Positions 18,030-25,726 of a DNA stretch of 64,000 nt are shown one piece after another; within the stretch, counting starts at the first letter, position 1; every line of letters begins with the position of its first letter. The notes under the pieces are model-generated. The model was not told the DNA's origin. It did not search any database and was given only the letters and a program-made list of their open reading frames with translations. The stretch is taken from NCBI GenBank assembly GCA_026982705.1, contig JALSGP010000014.1:1-64000 (forward strand), in the 5' to 3' direction. Position numbers and translations under genes: made by a program. This DNA is from Alphaproteobacteria bacterium (GTDB lineage Bacteria; Pseudomonadota; Alphaproteobacteria; Geminicoccales; Geminicoccaceae).

Positions 18030-20745
18030 CCGGGCTCCGCTGCTGGTGGCGGCCGGCCTCGTCCTCTCGTCCTGGAACGCCGACGCCCCGTATCCGCCGG
18101 CCGGTCCGCGCGTCGTGGGCCTGCTGGATCCGGCCGCCCGTGCCGAGCGCGTCTTTCGCGACTGGCTCGCCCGCGAGCGCCGCCGTCTGCTAGGCGCCGC
18201 CGCGGTGACGGGAACCCTGCCGCCCGCTCCACCGCCCTCAGGCTCCCTCTCTCCGCCGGCGGCGGACCATCGGCTCCGCCCGTCCCTGATGGTGGCGCGG
18301 GTGGCGCCCCCTCTGGATCCGCCGGCCGCCACCATTCCCCGCCTCGCCACCCGGGTGCTGCCACAGCCGCCGCCGCACCGCCGTGCCGGCACGGTGGTCC
18401 GGGCCGGTCCCGCCACCGCGGACGGAACCGCCGTCCCCGCGGTGGCGCCGGCGGCCGGACCGCCGCTTCCCACGCCCCGCCGCGATCCCCTCGGCCTGCC
18501 GCTCACGGAGGAGGACCGCTGGGAGGAATGGCTGCTGGCGGTGACCGTCAACGGCGAGACGGTGAGCGAGGGCGCCTACGTGATCCGCGAGCCCGGCACC
18601 GGTCGCTTCGCCGTGCGGGTGGAGGATCTGCGCCGCTGGCGGCTGCGGGTCGATCGCGATCGCATCCTCACCTTCCAGGGAGTCCCCTTCTACCCGCTGG
18701 ACGCCGTGCCCGGCATCCGCATCCGCTTCGACGAGAAGCGGCTGGCACTCGCCCTCGAGGCGCCGCCCGAGGCCTTCGAGACCTTCCGCCTGGACGTCCG
18801 CGGGCTGCGTCGCATCGAACCCTCCCTCACCCCCGGCGCCTTCCTCGACTACGATCTGGTCGCCACCGCCGGCCGCGGCGTCGAGGAGCGGGTGGACGCC
18901 CTGATGGAGACCGGCATCTTCGGTCCCTTCGGCGTCCTGCGCTCCGGCTTCGTGATGCGCGATCTGTTCGAGCGCTTCGCCGTCGAGCGGCTGGAGACCA
19001 CCCTGGTGCGGGACTTCCCCGACCGCCGCACCACCCTGCGCCTGGGCGATGCCCTCACCCGCGGCGGCAGTTTCACGGGAGCCGAGCGGTTCGCCGGCGT
19101 CCTGTACGGAACCGACTTCTCCCTCGATCCCACCTTCGTCGCCTTCCCGCTCCCCGCCATCGGTGGCCTCGCGCGCCAGCGCTCGGTGGTGGAGGTGCTG
19201 GTGGACAACGTCCGCCAGGCCACCGGCGAGGTCCCGCCCGGCCCCTTCGAGATCACCAACATCCCGGTGGTGACGGGAGCCGGTGAGGTGCAGCTCAAGG
19301 TGCGCGATCTGCTCGGCCGCGAGCGGCTCGTCACCCAGCGCTACTATCTCTCGCCGCGCCTCCTGCGGCCCGGCCTCGCCGACTGGTCCCTGTCCGCCGG
19401 CCTGCTGCGCCGCCGCTACGGCGAGGCCAGCTTCGACTACGGCGATCCCTTCGTCTCGGGGGTGCTGCGCTACGGTCTCGGCGAATCCCTCACCGGCGAG
19501 GTCCACGGCGCCTGGCGACGTGGGCGGGCGCTGGGCATCGTCGGCGGCAGTCTGCGGCTCGGCCGCTACGGCCTCCTGAGCGGTGCCGTGGGCGTCTCCC
19601 ACGACGCGGACGAGGGCACCGGCTTCCTCCTCGATCTCTCCTACGAATATCTCTCCGGCCCCTTCGACATCACCCTCGGGACCCGCTATGCCGGCTCCGG
19701 CTTCCGCGAACTGGGCGACGGCCGTCCTCCGCGCCGGCGTGACGAAGCGCGGCTCGGCTTCGATCTGGGGCGGGCGGGGCGCCTCGGTCTCCAGCTCGTG
19801 CGCCGCGAGCCGGCGGTGGGGGACACCGTCGTGGCCGCCACGGCGAGCTGGTCCCTCCCCCTGGGCCGCGGGAGCCTGCTGGTCGACGCCGCCCGCCTGT
19901 TCGAACCGCGCTCCGACTTTGCCGTCGGCATCTCCTGGTCGCTGCCGCTCGGGGGCGATCGCACCGTCTCCGCCGAGACCCGCCTCGCCGACGGCGAGCG
20001 GCGACTGCGGGCCCGCGTCCGCGGCCACCGCGGGGCGACGGATCTCGGCCTCGACTGGCGGCTCGCGGCCGAGGTGGGGGACCGGCCGCGCCGCTTCGAC
20101 GCCCGCGCCGCCTACCGCGGTCGCTACGGGCGCGTCGGCGGCGAGCTGGAGGTGGCCGACGGCGATCCCCGCGTGCGTCTCTCCGTGGACGGCAGCCTCG
20201 CCTACGTGGGCGGCCGCCTCCATCTCACCCGCCGCGTCGGCCGCGCCTTCGGTCTGGTGGCACTGCCGGGCCTGCCGGGCGTGCGGGTCTATCTCGACAA
20301 TCGCGAGGTGGGCCGCACCGATGCCGATGGCCTGCTGCTGATCCCCGGCCTCCGTCCCTACGAGGCCAATCGCATCTCGCTGGAGCTGGACGATCTGCCC
20401 CTCGGCGTGAGCGTGGCGCGGCCGGTGGTGGAGGTGGCCCCCTACCGGGGTGCCGCCGTCGTCGTCGACTTCGGTCTCGATACCGACCGCGAGGCCACCG
20501 CCCGCCTCGTCGCCGACGGCCGACCGCTGCCGGCCGGACTGGTCCTGCGGGCCCGCGCGGGCCGCGCGCTGGCGCTGGTGGGCCGCGACGGCTTCGCCCA
20601 TCTGCGGGGACTGGGCGAGGGACCGGTGGTCCTGGAAGGGGACCGCGACGGCCGCCGCTGGCGATGTCCCGTGCCGCCACCGCCCGCCGACGATCCCCTG
20701 CCGGATCTGGGAGAGATCCCGTGCCGCCACGACACCGCCGGCTGA
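18001..20745 (+). CDS. Outer membrane usher with a proline-rich N-terminal extension
   Basis: This protein secretes and polymerises pilus subunits through a beta-barrel pore. It has 914 residues if read from the GTG at 18001, which has an AAGGGAG ribosome binding site and a signal-like segment (PLLVAAGLVLSSWNADA). The usher N-terminal domain begins only near residue 172 (WEEWLLAVTVNGETVSEGAY). Before it lie about 140 residues rich in proline and alanine, which I do not know from typical ushers. The barrel (VRDFPDRRTTLRLGDALTRG), plug region and C-terminal domains (GVRVYLDNREVGRTDADG, then LPAGLVLRARAGRA) follow in the normal order. The start overlaps the chaperone gene, so translation is likely coupled. 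Confidence 0.87.
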   Translation: MSPSRRGVASRAPLLVAAGLVLSSWNADAPYPPAGPRVVGLLDPAARAERVFRDWLARERRRLLGAAAVTGTLPPAPPPSGSLSPPAADHRLRPSLMVARVAPPLDPPAATIPRLATRVLPQPPPHRRAGTVVRAGPATADGTAVPAVAPAAGPPLPTPRRDPLGLPLTEEDRWEEWLLAVTVNGETVSEGAYVIREPGTGRFAVRVEDLRRWRLRVDRDRILTFQGVPFYPLDAVPGIRIRFDEKRLALALEAPPEAFETFRLDVRGLRRIEPSLTPGAFLDYDLVATAGRGVEERVDALMETGIFGPFGVLRSGFVMRDLFERFAVERLETTLVRDFPDRRTTLRLGDALTRGGSFTGAERFAGVLYGTDFSLDPTFVAFPLPAIGGLARQRSVVEVLVDNVRQATGEVPPGPFEITNIPVVTGAGEVQLKVRDLLGRERLVTQRYYLSPRLLRPGLADWSLSAGLLRRRYGEASFDYGDPFVSGVLRYGLGESLTGEVHGAWRRGRALGIVGGSLRLGRYGLLSGAVGVSHDADEGTGFLLDLSYEYLSGPFDITLGTRYAGSGFRELGDGRPPRRRDEARLGFDLGRAGRLGLQLVRREPAVGDTVVAATASWSLPLGRGSLLVDAARLFEPRSDFAVGISWSLPLGGDRTVSAETRLADGERRLRARVRGHRGATDLGLDWRLAAEVGDRPRRFDARAAYRGRYGRVGGELEVADGDPRVRLSVDGSLAYVGGRLHLTRRVGRAFGLVALPGLPGVRVYLDNREVGRTDADGLLLIPGLRPYEANRISLELDDLPLGVSVARPVVEVAPYRGAAVVVDFGLDTDREATARLVADGRPLPAGLVLRARAGRALALVGRDGFAHLRGLGEGPVVLEGDRDGRRWRCPVPPPPADDPLPDLGEIPCRHDTAG

Positions 20746-21167
20746 GGGCCGCCCTCGTTCCCCTCGCGCTGGCCGCCGCCACACCGGCCCACGCGGCCTG
20801 CACCGTCGACGTGGTGCCGCTCCACTTCGGCACCGTGCGCCTCGATTCCATCACCTGGAGCCGGGGACGGGTGGGGGTGAGCTGCGATGTCGCCGCCACC
20901 GTGGAGGTCGCCCTTTCGCCCGGTGCCGGCAGCTATGCCATGCGCGCCATGGTGGGCCCGCGCGGCGCCCGCCTCCACTATCAGATCTACACCGATCAGC
21001 GGACCTATCGGGTGTGGGGCGACGGCAGCGGCGGCAGCGCGACCGTCACCGCCAGCGTCCCCGCCGGCGGCCGAATCGAGCTCACCCTCCACGGCATGGT
21101 GCCGGCGCAGGTGGGTGTACCCGAAGGCAGCTACAGCGATTCCCTGACCGTCACCCTGATCTTCTAA
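20721..21167 (+). CDS. Short second SCPU domain pilus protein
   Basis: This 148-residue protein starts at a GTG inside the usher 3' end (GGGAGAG upstream) and has a signal peptide (LRAALVPLALAAATPAHA). A single SCPU domain follows: ACTVDVVPLHFGTV, VSCDVAATVEV, LHYQIYTDQRTYRVWGDG, and the closing strand SDSLTVTLIF. Its place after the usher matches the tip adhesin gene of Csu-like operons, but known tip adhesins have two domains and about twice this length. It may be a small tip, a terminator or a minor subunit. The first subunit shares its RVWG motif. Confidence 0.82.
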   Translation: MPPRHRRLRAALVPLALAAATPAHAACTVDVVPLHFGTVRLDSITWSRGRVGVSCDVAATVEVALSPGAGSYAMRAMVGPRGARLHYQIYTDQRTYRVWGDGSGGSATVTASVPAGGRIELTLHGMVPAQVGVPEGSYSDSLTVTLIF

Positions 21168-21280
21168 GCGCCTGCGGGACCGCGATTTCCGACGTCCCGC
21201 GTCCGTCGTGGTGAATCCCCGTTCACACCCGCACCCGGCCGCCGTGGTACACTCCCCGCGTCGTCCGGGGGAAACGTCAC

Positions 21281-21577
21281 ATGCGTCGGGTTCCGGGTCC
21301 CATCCTCCCGCTGGCCGCCATCGTGCTGCTGGCCGCGGCGCTGGCGGCGCCGCCCGCCGCGGCCGGTCGCGGGCGCGCGGTCTTCCGCACCGGCGCGGAA
21401 CTGGCGGTGCGGGTGCGCGTCGTCTCGCCCTGTGCCGTGCGGCCGGACGATCCCGCCTGCGACACCGCGTTCGGGAAGGCGCCGGCCGGCGCGGACGCGG
21501 CGGCCGTCCCGGTGCGGAACGTGCGCGTGCGCGAGGAGACGGTGAACGGCGTGCGGGTGCGCACGATCGAATACTGA
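21281..21577 (+). CDS. Small secreted protein of unknown function
   Basis: This 98-residue protein begins with a clear signal peptide (LPLAAIVLLAAALAAPPAAA) and ends VNGVRVRTIEY. The mature part of about 70 residues holds two cysteines (SPCAVRPDDPACDTAFGKA) that could form a disulfide. I do not recognise a family. It lies 113 bases after the last pilus gene on the same strand and before the metA promoter, so it may belong to the envelope functions of the pilus operon or stand alone. The coding call rests on the signal peptide and normal codon use. Confidence 0.55.
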   Translation: MRRVPGPILPLAAIVLLAAALAAPPAAAGRGRAVFRTGAELAVRVRVVSPCAVRPDDPACDTAFGKAPAGADAAAVPVRNVRVREETVNGVRVRTIEY

Positions 21578-21601
21578 CGGTGCCGGCAGCCGGCCCCGCG
21601 C

Positions 21602-21630
21602 CTTGACAAGCCGGCCGGCGACCCTACCAG
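21602..21630 (+). promoter_or_regulatory. Predicted metA promoter
   Basis: CTTGACA at 21602-21608 is a near-perfect alphaproteobacterial -35 box. A weak -10 (TACCAG, 21625-21630, 17 bases from CTTGAC) follows. Transcription from here would start just upstream of the riboswitch. Confidence 0.55.
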
Positions 21631-21654
21631 AAGGGACGCCCGCCCGGTGCGGGC

Positions 21655-21712
21655 CGTGGTGATTTGTGCCGACCGGCTTGCGGCCACGGAAAACAAGCAG
21701 CTAAAAGGTCGG
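21655..21712 (+). ncRNA. SAM-II riboswitch (metA leader)
   Basis: This leader matches the SAM-II aptamer closely. The first stem pairs CGTGG (21655-21659) with CCACG (21684-21688). The first loop contains the conserved GTGATTTG and CCGGCTTGC. The pseudoknot pairs GCTTG (21676-21680) with CAAGC (21694-21698) and CCGACC (21669-21674) with GGTCGG (21707-21712), with the invariant GCTAAAAGG between. SAM-II switches are known from alphaproteobacteria, where SAM binding hides the ribosome binding site and shuts off methionine genes. Here the aptamer ends about 60 bases before the metA start, whose ribosome binding site is at about 21763-21770. Confidence 0.93.
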
Positions 21713-21774
21713 GGCCTCCGAGCCCGATCTGCCGGTCAAGACCGAAGAGAAACGCCCAGGACCGGAGGCCGAGG

Positions 21775-22734
21775 ATGCCCATCAAGATCCCCAACGACCT
21801 GCCGGCCGCCGCCAAGCTCGCCGAGGAAGGGGTGCGGGTCATCGGCGAGGAGGAGGCGCTGCGTCAGGACATCCGGCCCATGCAGATCGCCCTCCTCAAC
21901 CTCATGCCGGAAAAGCGCAAGACCGAGGTGCAACTGGCCCGCCTGCTGGGCGCCACGCCGCTGCAGGTGGAGCTCACCCTCCTCACCACCCGCACCTACC
22001 GCCCCAAGACGGTGCCCCTCTCCCATCTCCAGCGTTTCTACCGCACCTGGGACGAGGTGGCGGATCGCAAATTCGACGGGCTCATCGTCACCGGCGCGCC
22101 GGTGGAACTGCTTCCCTTCGAGGAGGTGAAGTACTGGGACGAACTGCGCGCGGTCTTCGACTGGTCGCGCACCCACGTCCACTCGAGCTTCTTCATCTGC
22201 TGGGGTGCGCAGGCAGCACTCTACCACTTCCACGGTGTGCCCAAGCACACCCTGCCCTGCAAGCGCTTCGGCATTTACGTCCACCATGTGGTGGAGCGCG
22301 AGGACGCCCGCCGCAATCCGCTGGTGCGCGGCTTCGACGACTATTTCCTCGTGCCCGTCTCCCGCCACACCGAGACCCGGGCCGAGGACCTGCCGGCCGA
22401 CGCCGGACTTGAGGTGCTGGCCGTCTCCAACGCGGCCGGGCTGTGTCTGGTCTACGAGCCCCGCTACCGCGCCGTCTACATGTTCAACCATCTGGAATAC
22501 GACACCTACACCCTCGACGAGGAATACCGACGCGATCGCGAGAAACGGGGCGACGTGTTCCTGCCGATCAACTACTATCCCGACGACGATCCCGCCAAAC
22601 CGCCGCGCAACTGCTGGCGTGCGTACGCCCATCTGCTCTTCGGCAACTGGATCAACGAGATGTACCAGACCACACCCTACGACATCTCGAAGATCGGCAC
22701 CGAAGCGGTGGGCACCGTCTCGGCGGCGGCCTGA
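21775..22734 (+). CDS. metAA: Homoserine O-acetyltransferase (MetA family)
   Basis: This enzyme acylates homoserine in the first committed step of methionine synthesis in the cytoplasm. The 319-residue protein numbers in register with E. coli MetA: Cys142 nucleophile in FFICWGAQAAL, and His239/Glu241 (235/237 in E. coli) in MFNHLEYD. Residue 111 is Glu (TGAPVELL), which in studied members selects acetyl-CoA; succinyl-CoA enzymes have Gly there. So acetyl transfer is predicted in spite of the metA name. The ATG at 21775 with GGAGGCCGAGG before it gives this exact numbering. The SAM-II riboswitch upstream regulates it. It ends head-to-head with the methyltransferase gene, with no gap. Confidence 0.93.
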   Translation: MPIKIPNDLPAAAKLAEEGVRVIGEEEALRQDIRPMQIALLNLMPEKRKTEVQLARLLGATPLQVELTLLTTRTYRPKTVPLSHLQRFYRTWDEVADRKFDGLIVTGAPVELLPFEEVKYWDELRAVFDWSRTHVHSSFFICWGAQAALYHFHGVPKHTLPCKRFGIYVHHVVEREDARRNPLVRGFDDYFLVPVSRHTETRAEDLPADAGLEVLAVSNAAGLCLVYEPRYRAVYMFNHLEYDTYTLDEEYRRDREKRGDVFLPINYYPDDDPAKPPRNCWRAYAHLLFGNWINEMYQTTPYDISKIGTEAVGTVSAAA

Positions 22735-23502
22735 TCAGTCGCGCCGTCCGGTTCGCGCCGTCCCGTCCCGGGTGGCCGATCCCGTCCGGGGATGACCGCC
22801 AGCCAGCGCCGCCGGCAACCGCACATAGACGCCGCGCCGCCTCTCCGCGGTCACCGTGGGCGCCAGCGCCACCCGCTTCTCCGCCGCCTCCAGCACGATG
22901 CCCGAGACCTCGCCCAGCAGCCGCCGGCCCAGCCGGTCCGCCGCCACCGCGACCCGCTCCGGGATCCCCCGCGGCAGCGGCGGCCAGAACAGGGCCCGTG
23001 TCTCGCCGCAGGGCTCGAACAGCTGCGCCCGCAACAGCGCCCGCAGCGCGCCGGCGGTGAGGGGGCGCCCGTGACCGAAGGGGGTGTGCTCGCCCAGACA
23101 CCAGAGGCCGTGGCGATTGGGCACCGCCACCACCAGCAACCCGCCGTCCACCAGCACGCGCCACACCTCCCGCAGCAGCCGCTCGGGGCGGGCGGCGTGC
23201 TCCAGCACGTGCACCAGCAGCGCGCATTCGAAGGTCCGATCGTCGAAGGGCAGCGCGTCCTCGCGCGCCAGCACCACCCGGTTGCCGCGGGGTCCGTGGG
23301 CGCGCGCGCCCTGCCCGTGCGGCATCACCACCGCGAAGCGATCCTCCGGGGCGAGGAGCGGCAGGGGATAGCCCAGCGCCAGCCCGTCACGGGCCGCCAG
23401 ATCCGGCACCAGGTCGGCCAGCGCCCGCCGCAGCGCCACCGCCACCCGCCGGCCCAGCGGCGTGGCGTAGAAGCTCTCCAGTTCGAAGATGTCCGGGCGC
23501 AC
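22735..23502 (-). CDS. Class I SAM-dependent methyltransferase
   Basis: This 255-residue protein has the methyltransferase-11 type core: VVLAREDALPFDDRTFECALLVHVLEHA, then LREVWRVLVDGGLLVVAVPNRHGLW. The N-terminal motif I lacks the typical GxGxG (LALGYPLPLLAPEDRF instead), which is usual in the variant found next to gloB in alphaproteobacteria. Substrate unknown. I chose the GTG at 23502 because conserved sequence begins VRPDIFELESFYATPLGRRV; an upstream ATG would run through the promoter of gloB. The gene diverges from gloB. Confidence 0.8.
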   Translation of the reverse strand: MRPDIFELESFYATPLGRRVAVALRRALADLVPDLAARDGLALGYPLPLLAPEDRFAVVMPHGQGARAHGPRGNRVVLAREDALPFDDRTFECALLVHVLEHAARPERLLREVWRVLVDGGLLVVAVPNRHGLWCLGEHTPFGHGRPLTAGALRALLRAQLFEPCGETRALFWPPLPRGIPERVAVAADRLGRRLLGEVSGIVLEAAEKRVALAPTVTAERRRGVYVRLPAALAGGHPRTGSATRDGTARTGRRD

Positions 23503-23526
23503 GGCGGCCGAATCTCCGTCCCGACT

Positions 23527-23556
23527 TTGCACGAGCGCACCGAGGGCCAATATACT
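23527..23556 (+). promoter_or_regulatory. Promoter of gloB, overlapping a divergent -10 element
   Basis: TTGCAC (23527-23532) and TATACT (23551-23556) are 18 bases apart and point to gloB. The reverse strand of the same site reads TATATT (23554-23549), a possible -10 for the divergent methyltransferase gene, so the two promoters may compete. Confidence 0.55.
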
Positions 23557-23600
23557 CGCCGCGGACCGCGCGGGAAGACGACGAGCGAGGGAGAGTCGGG

Positions 23601-24395
23601 GTGCCCACGTCGCCACTGCAGATCGAGATCCTGACCCTGTTCGAGGACAATTACGTCTATCTCCTCTTCGAGCCCGGAACCGGCACCAGCGGGGTGGTGG
23701 ATCCCGGCGCCGCCGAGCCGGTGCTGGCCCGCCTCACCGAGCTGGGACGCGGGCTCGACTGGATCCTCCTCACCCATCACCACGCCGACCACAGCGGCGG
23801 CATCCCGGTCCTGCGCCGCGAGACCGGCGCCCGGGTGGTGCTGTCGAAGAAGGACGTGGGCCGCGTGCCGGCCATCGACATGGCGGTGGACGTGGAGGTG
23901 GGCGAGGGCGACCGGCTCGCCTTCGGCGACGTGAGCTTCGAGGTGCTGGACGTCCCCGGCCACACCCGCGGCCACGTGGCCTTCTGGTTCCCGGGGGAGG
24001 AGGCCGTCTTCGTGGGCGACACCCTCTTCGTGCTGGGCTGCGGACGGCTGTTCGAGGGGACCCCCGAGGAGATGTGGCGCTCCCTCTCCAAGCTCGCCGC
24101 CCTGCCGCCGGCGACCCGGGTCTATTGCGGCCACGAATACACCCTCGCCAACGCCCGCTTCGCCCTCGCCGTCGATCCCGACAACCCGCGGCTGCGCGAG
24201 CGGACCGCCCACTACGAGGCGCTGCGGGCCGAGGGGCGGCCCACCGTGCCCACCACCGTCGCCACCGAGCTCGAGACCAACCCCTTCCTGCGCCCGCACG
24301 ATCCGGCCATCCGCCGCGCCCTCGGTCTCGAGGGGGCGAGCGACGTGGCGGTGTTCGCCGAACTGCGGCGGCGCAAGGACGGATTCCGCGGGTGA
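23601..24395 (+). CDS. gloB: Hydroxyacylglutathione hydrolase (glyoxalase II)
   Basis: This metallohydrolase releases D-lactate and glutathione from S-lactoylglutathione, the second step of methylglyoxal removal. The 264-residue protein shows the metal site THHHADHSGG (about residues 57-66), VPGHTRGHVAF, the bridging-Asp segment FVGDTLFVLGCGRLFEGT, and CGHEYTLANARFA. The C-terminal HAGH domain has the ELETNPFLR motif. The start is a GTG at 23601 after GGGAGAG. A perfect 24-base palindrome follows the stop codon as terminator. Confidence 0.93.
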   Translation: MPTSPLQIEILTLFEDNYVYLLFEPGTGTSGVVDPGAAEPVLARLTELGRGLDWILLTHHHADHSGGIPVLRRETGARVVLSKKDVGRVPAIDMAVDVEVGEGDRLAFGDVSFEVLDVPGHTRGHVAFWFPGEEAVFVGDTLFVLGCGRLFEGTPEEMWRSLSKLAALPPATRVYCGHEYTLANARFALAVDPDNPRLRERTAHYEALRAEGRPTVPTTVATELETNPFLRPHDPAIRRALGLEGASDVAVFAELRRRKDGFRG

Positions 24396-24403
24396 GAGAC
24401 GAG

Positions 24404-24427
24404 GCGGGGCGGCCGCGGCCGCCCCGC
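24404..24427. terminator. Bidirectional palindromic terminator after gloB
   Basis: A perfect GC palindrome of 24 bases (arms of 12, GCGGGGCGGCCG and its complement) lies between the convergent gloB and DUF2892 genes. Confidence 0.65.
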
Positions 24428-24460
24428 ACGAGGAACGGGAGAGAGGAGCGCGCGGCGATC

Positions 24461-24664
24461 TCAGGCGAACGCCTCGCCGGGCCTGACGCCGAGCCGCTTC
24501 AGGATCTTCGCGAGCGGACAGAAGCCGGTGATGCTGGCCTGGGCCATGTTGGCACCGACGAAGGCGGTGAGCGCCAGCCACCAGGTGGAGTGCAGCAGCG
24601 CCAGCGCCACGCTCGCGAGGATCACGAGCCCGGCGAACAGCATGACGGCACGGTCGATGGTCAT
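24461..24664 (-). CDS. DUF2892 (YgaP-like transmembrane) protein
   Basis: This 67-residue protein has two membrane helices joined by a short loop (VMLFAGLVILASVALALLH and WWLALTAFVGANMAQASI), followed by TGFCPLAKILKRLGV. That ending with its Cys is the DUF2892 signature, found alone or fused to rhodanese in E. coli YgaP. Members are often linked to sulfur transfer or sulfide response. Here it is divergent from an RND exporter. The start is the ATG at 24664. Confidence 0.82.
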   Translation of the reverse strand: MTIDRAVMLFAGLVILASVALALLHSTWWLALTAFVGANMAQASITGFCPLAKILKRLGVRPGEAFA

Positions 24665-24677
24665 GGCGGGAGCTCCC

Positions 24678-24706
24678 TTGCTGCCATTTCAACCATTCCT
24701 TATATA
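24678..24706 (+). promoter_or_regulatory. Promoter of the RND operon with a palindrome over the -10 box
   Basis: TTGCTG (24678-24683) and TATATA (24701-24706) are exactly 17 bases apart. The 10-base palindrome CTTATATAAG (24699-24708) covers the -10 box, with partial symmetry beyond it (TTC on the left, GAA on the right). This is a likely operator for a dimeric repressor acting on the exporter, and maybe on the divergent DUF2892 gene. No regulator gene is adjacent. Confidence 0.6.
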
Positions 24707-24739
24707 AGCGAAGACTGAAACAGGGCAAGGAGGCGGTCG

Positions 24740-25726
24740 ATGCCGGGGGTGCGAGGAGTCGGAGCGACGCTGCTGCTGGCCGCCCTGCTGGAGGCCGTGC
24801 CGGTCCGCGCCCAGGTGTTCGAGGTGCGGGCGGAGCGGGTGGTGGATCGCAAGGCCGTCTTCGCCACCGTCGAGAGCGTGGACCGGGCGGTGGCCCGCAC
24901 CCGCATCGCCGGCACCGTGGTGCGCCTCGAGGTGGACGAGGGGGACGAGGTGGAGGCCGGCCAGATCATCGCCCGGGTGGAGGATCCCAAGCTCGCCCTC
25001 CGTCTCGCCGCCCTCGATGCCGGCATCCGCGCCCTCGAGGCCCAGCTGGAGCTGGCCCGCACCGAGCTGGCACGCACCCGTGAACTCCGCAAGCGCAACG
25101 CCGTTCCCCAGGCCCGCCTCGATCAGGCCGAGGCCCAGTTCCGCACCGTGCGCGCCAATCTCGCCGCCAAGCGGGCGGAGCGGCGGGTGGTGGAGGAACA
25201 GCTCGCCGAGGGCGAGGTCCCGGCCCCCCGCAGCGGTCGGGTGCTGCGCGTCCACGTCACCCGCGGCAGCTATGTGCTGCCGGGCGAGCCCGTCGCCGAC
25301 ATCGCCCTCCAGCACTACGTGCTGCGCGTCCGTCTGCCCGAGCGCCACGCCCGCTTCCTGCGCCCCGGCGATCGCGTGTGGATCGGCCCGCGCGGGCTCG
25401 GCCCCGGCGCCCCGGTGGGCGAGGGCGTGGTGGTCAAGGTCTATCCCGAACTGGAGGGGGGCCGGGTGGTGGCCGACATCGACGCCGCCGGCCTCGGCGC
25501 GTACTTCGTGGGCGAACGCGCCCGCATCGAGATCGCCGCCGGGACCCGCACCGTCTATCTGGTGCCGCCGGCGTACGTGGGTACCCGCTTCGGGGTCGAC
25601 TACGTCCGTCTCGAGAACGGCCGCGAGGTGATCGTCCAGCGCGGCATCACCCGCGACGGGCGCATCGAGATCCTCGCGGGCCTCCACGAGGGGGACCGGC
25701 TGGTGCCGGTGGAGGTGCGGCCGTGA
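24740..25726 (+). CDS. RND exporter periplasmic adaptor (membrane fusion protein)
   Basis: This 328-residue secreted adaptor has a signal segment (LLLAALLEAVPVRAQ), two halves of a biotinyl-lipoyl-like domain (RIAGTVVRLEVDEGDEVEAGQ and VPAPRSGRVLRVHVTRGSYV), a coiled hairpin of about 85 residues between them, and a beta-barrel region. It would link the inner membrane pump to an outer membrane channel, for which no gene is seen here. It is shorter than AcrA (about 370-400). GGCAAGGAGG lies just upstream of the start. Its stop overlaps the permease start by 4 bases. Confidence 0.88.
   Translation: MPGVRGVGATLLLAALLEAVPVRAQVFEVRAERVVDRKAVFATVESVDRAVARTRIAGTVVRLEVDEGDEVEAGQIIARVEDPKLALRLAALDAGIRALEAQLELARTELARTRELRKRNAVPQARLDQAEAQFRTVRANLAAKRAERRVVEEQLAEGEVPAPRSGRVLRVHVTRGSYVLPGEPVADIALQHYVLRVRLPERHARFLRPGDRVWIGPRGLGPGAPVGEGVVVKVYPELEGGRVVADIDAAGLGAYFVGERARIEIAAGTRTVYLVPPAYVGTRFGVDYVRLENGREVIVQRGITRDGRIEILAGLHEGDRLVPVEVRP

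Noticed and set aside
21154-21280. Possible terminator after the pilus operon
   Set aside because: I found no convincing stem with the expected size between 21168 and 21280.
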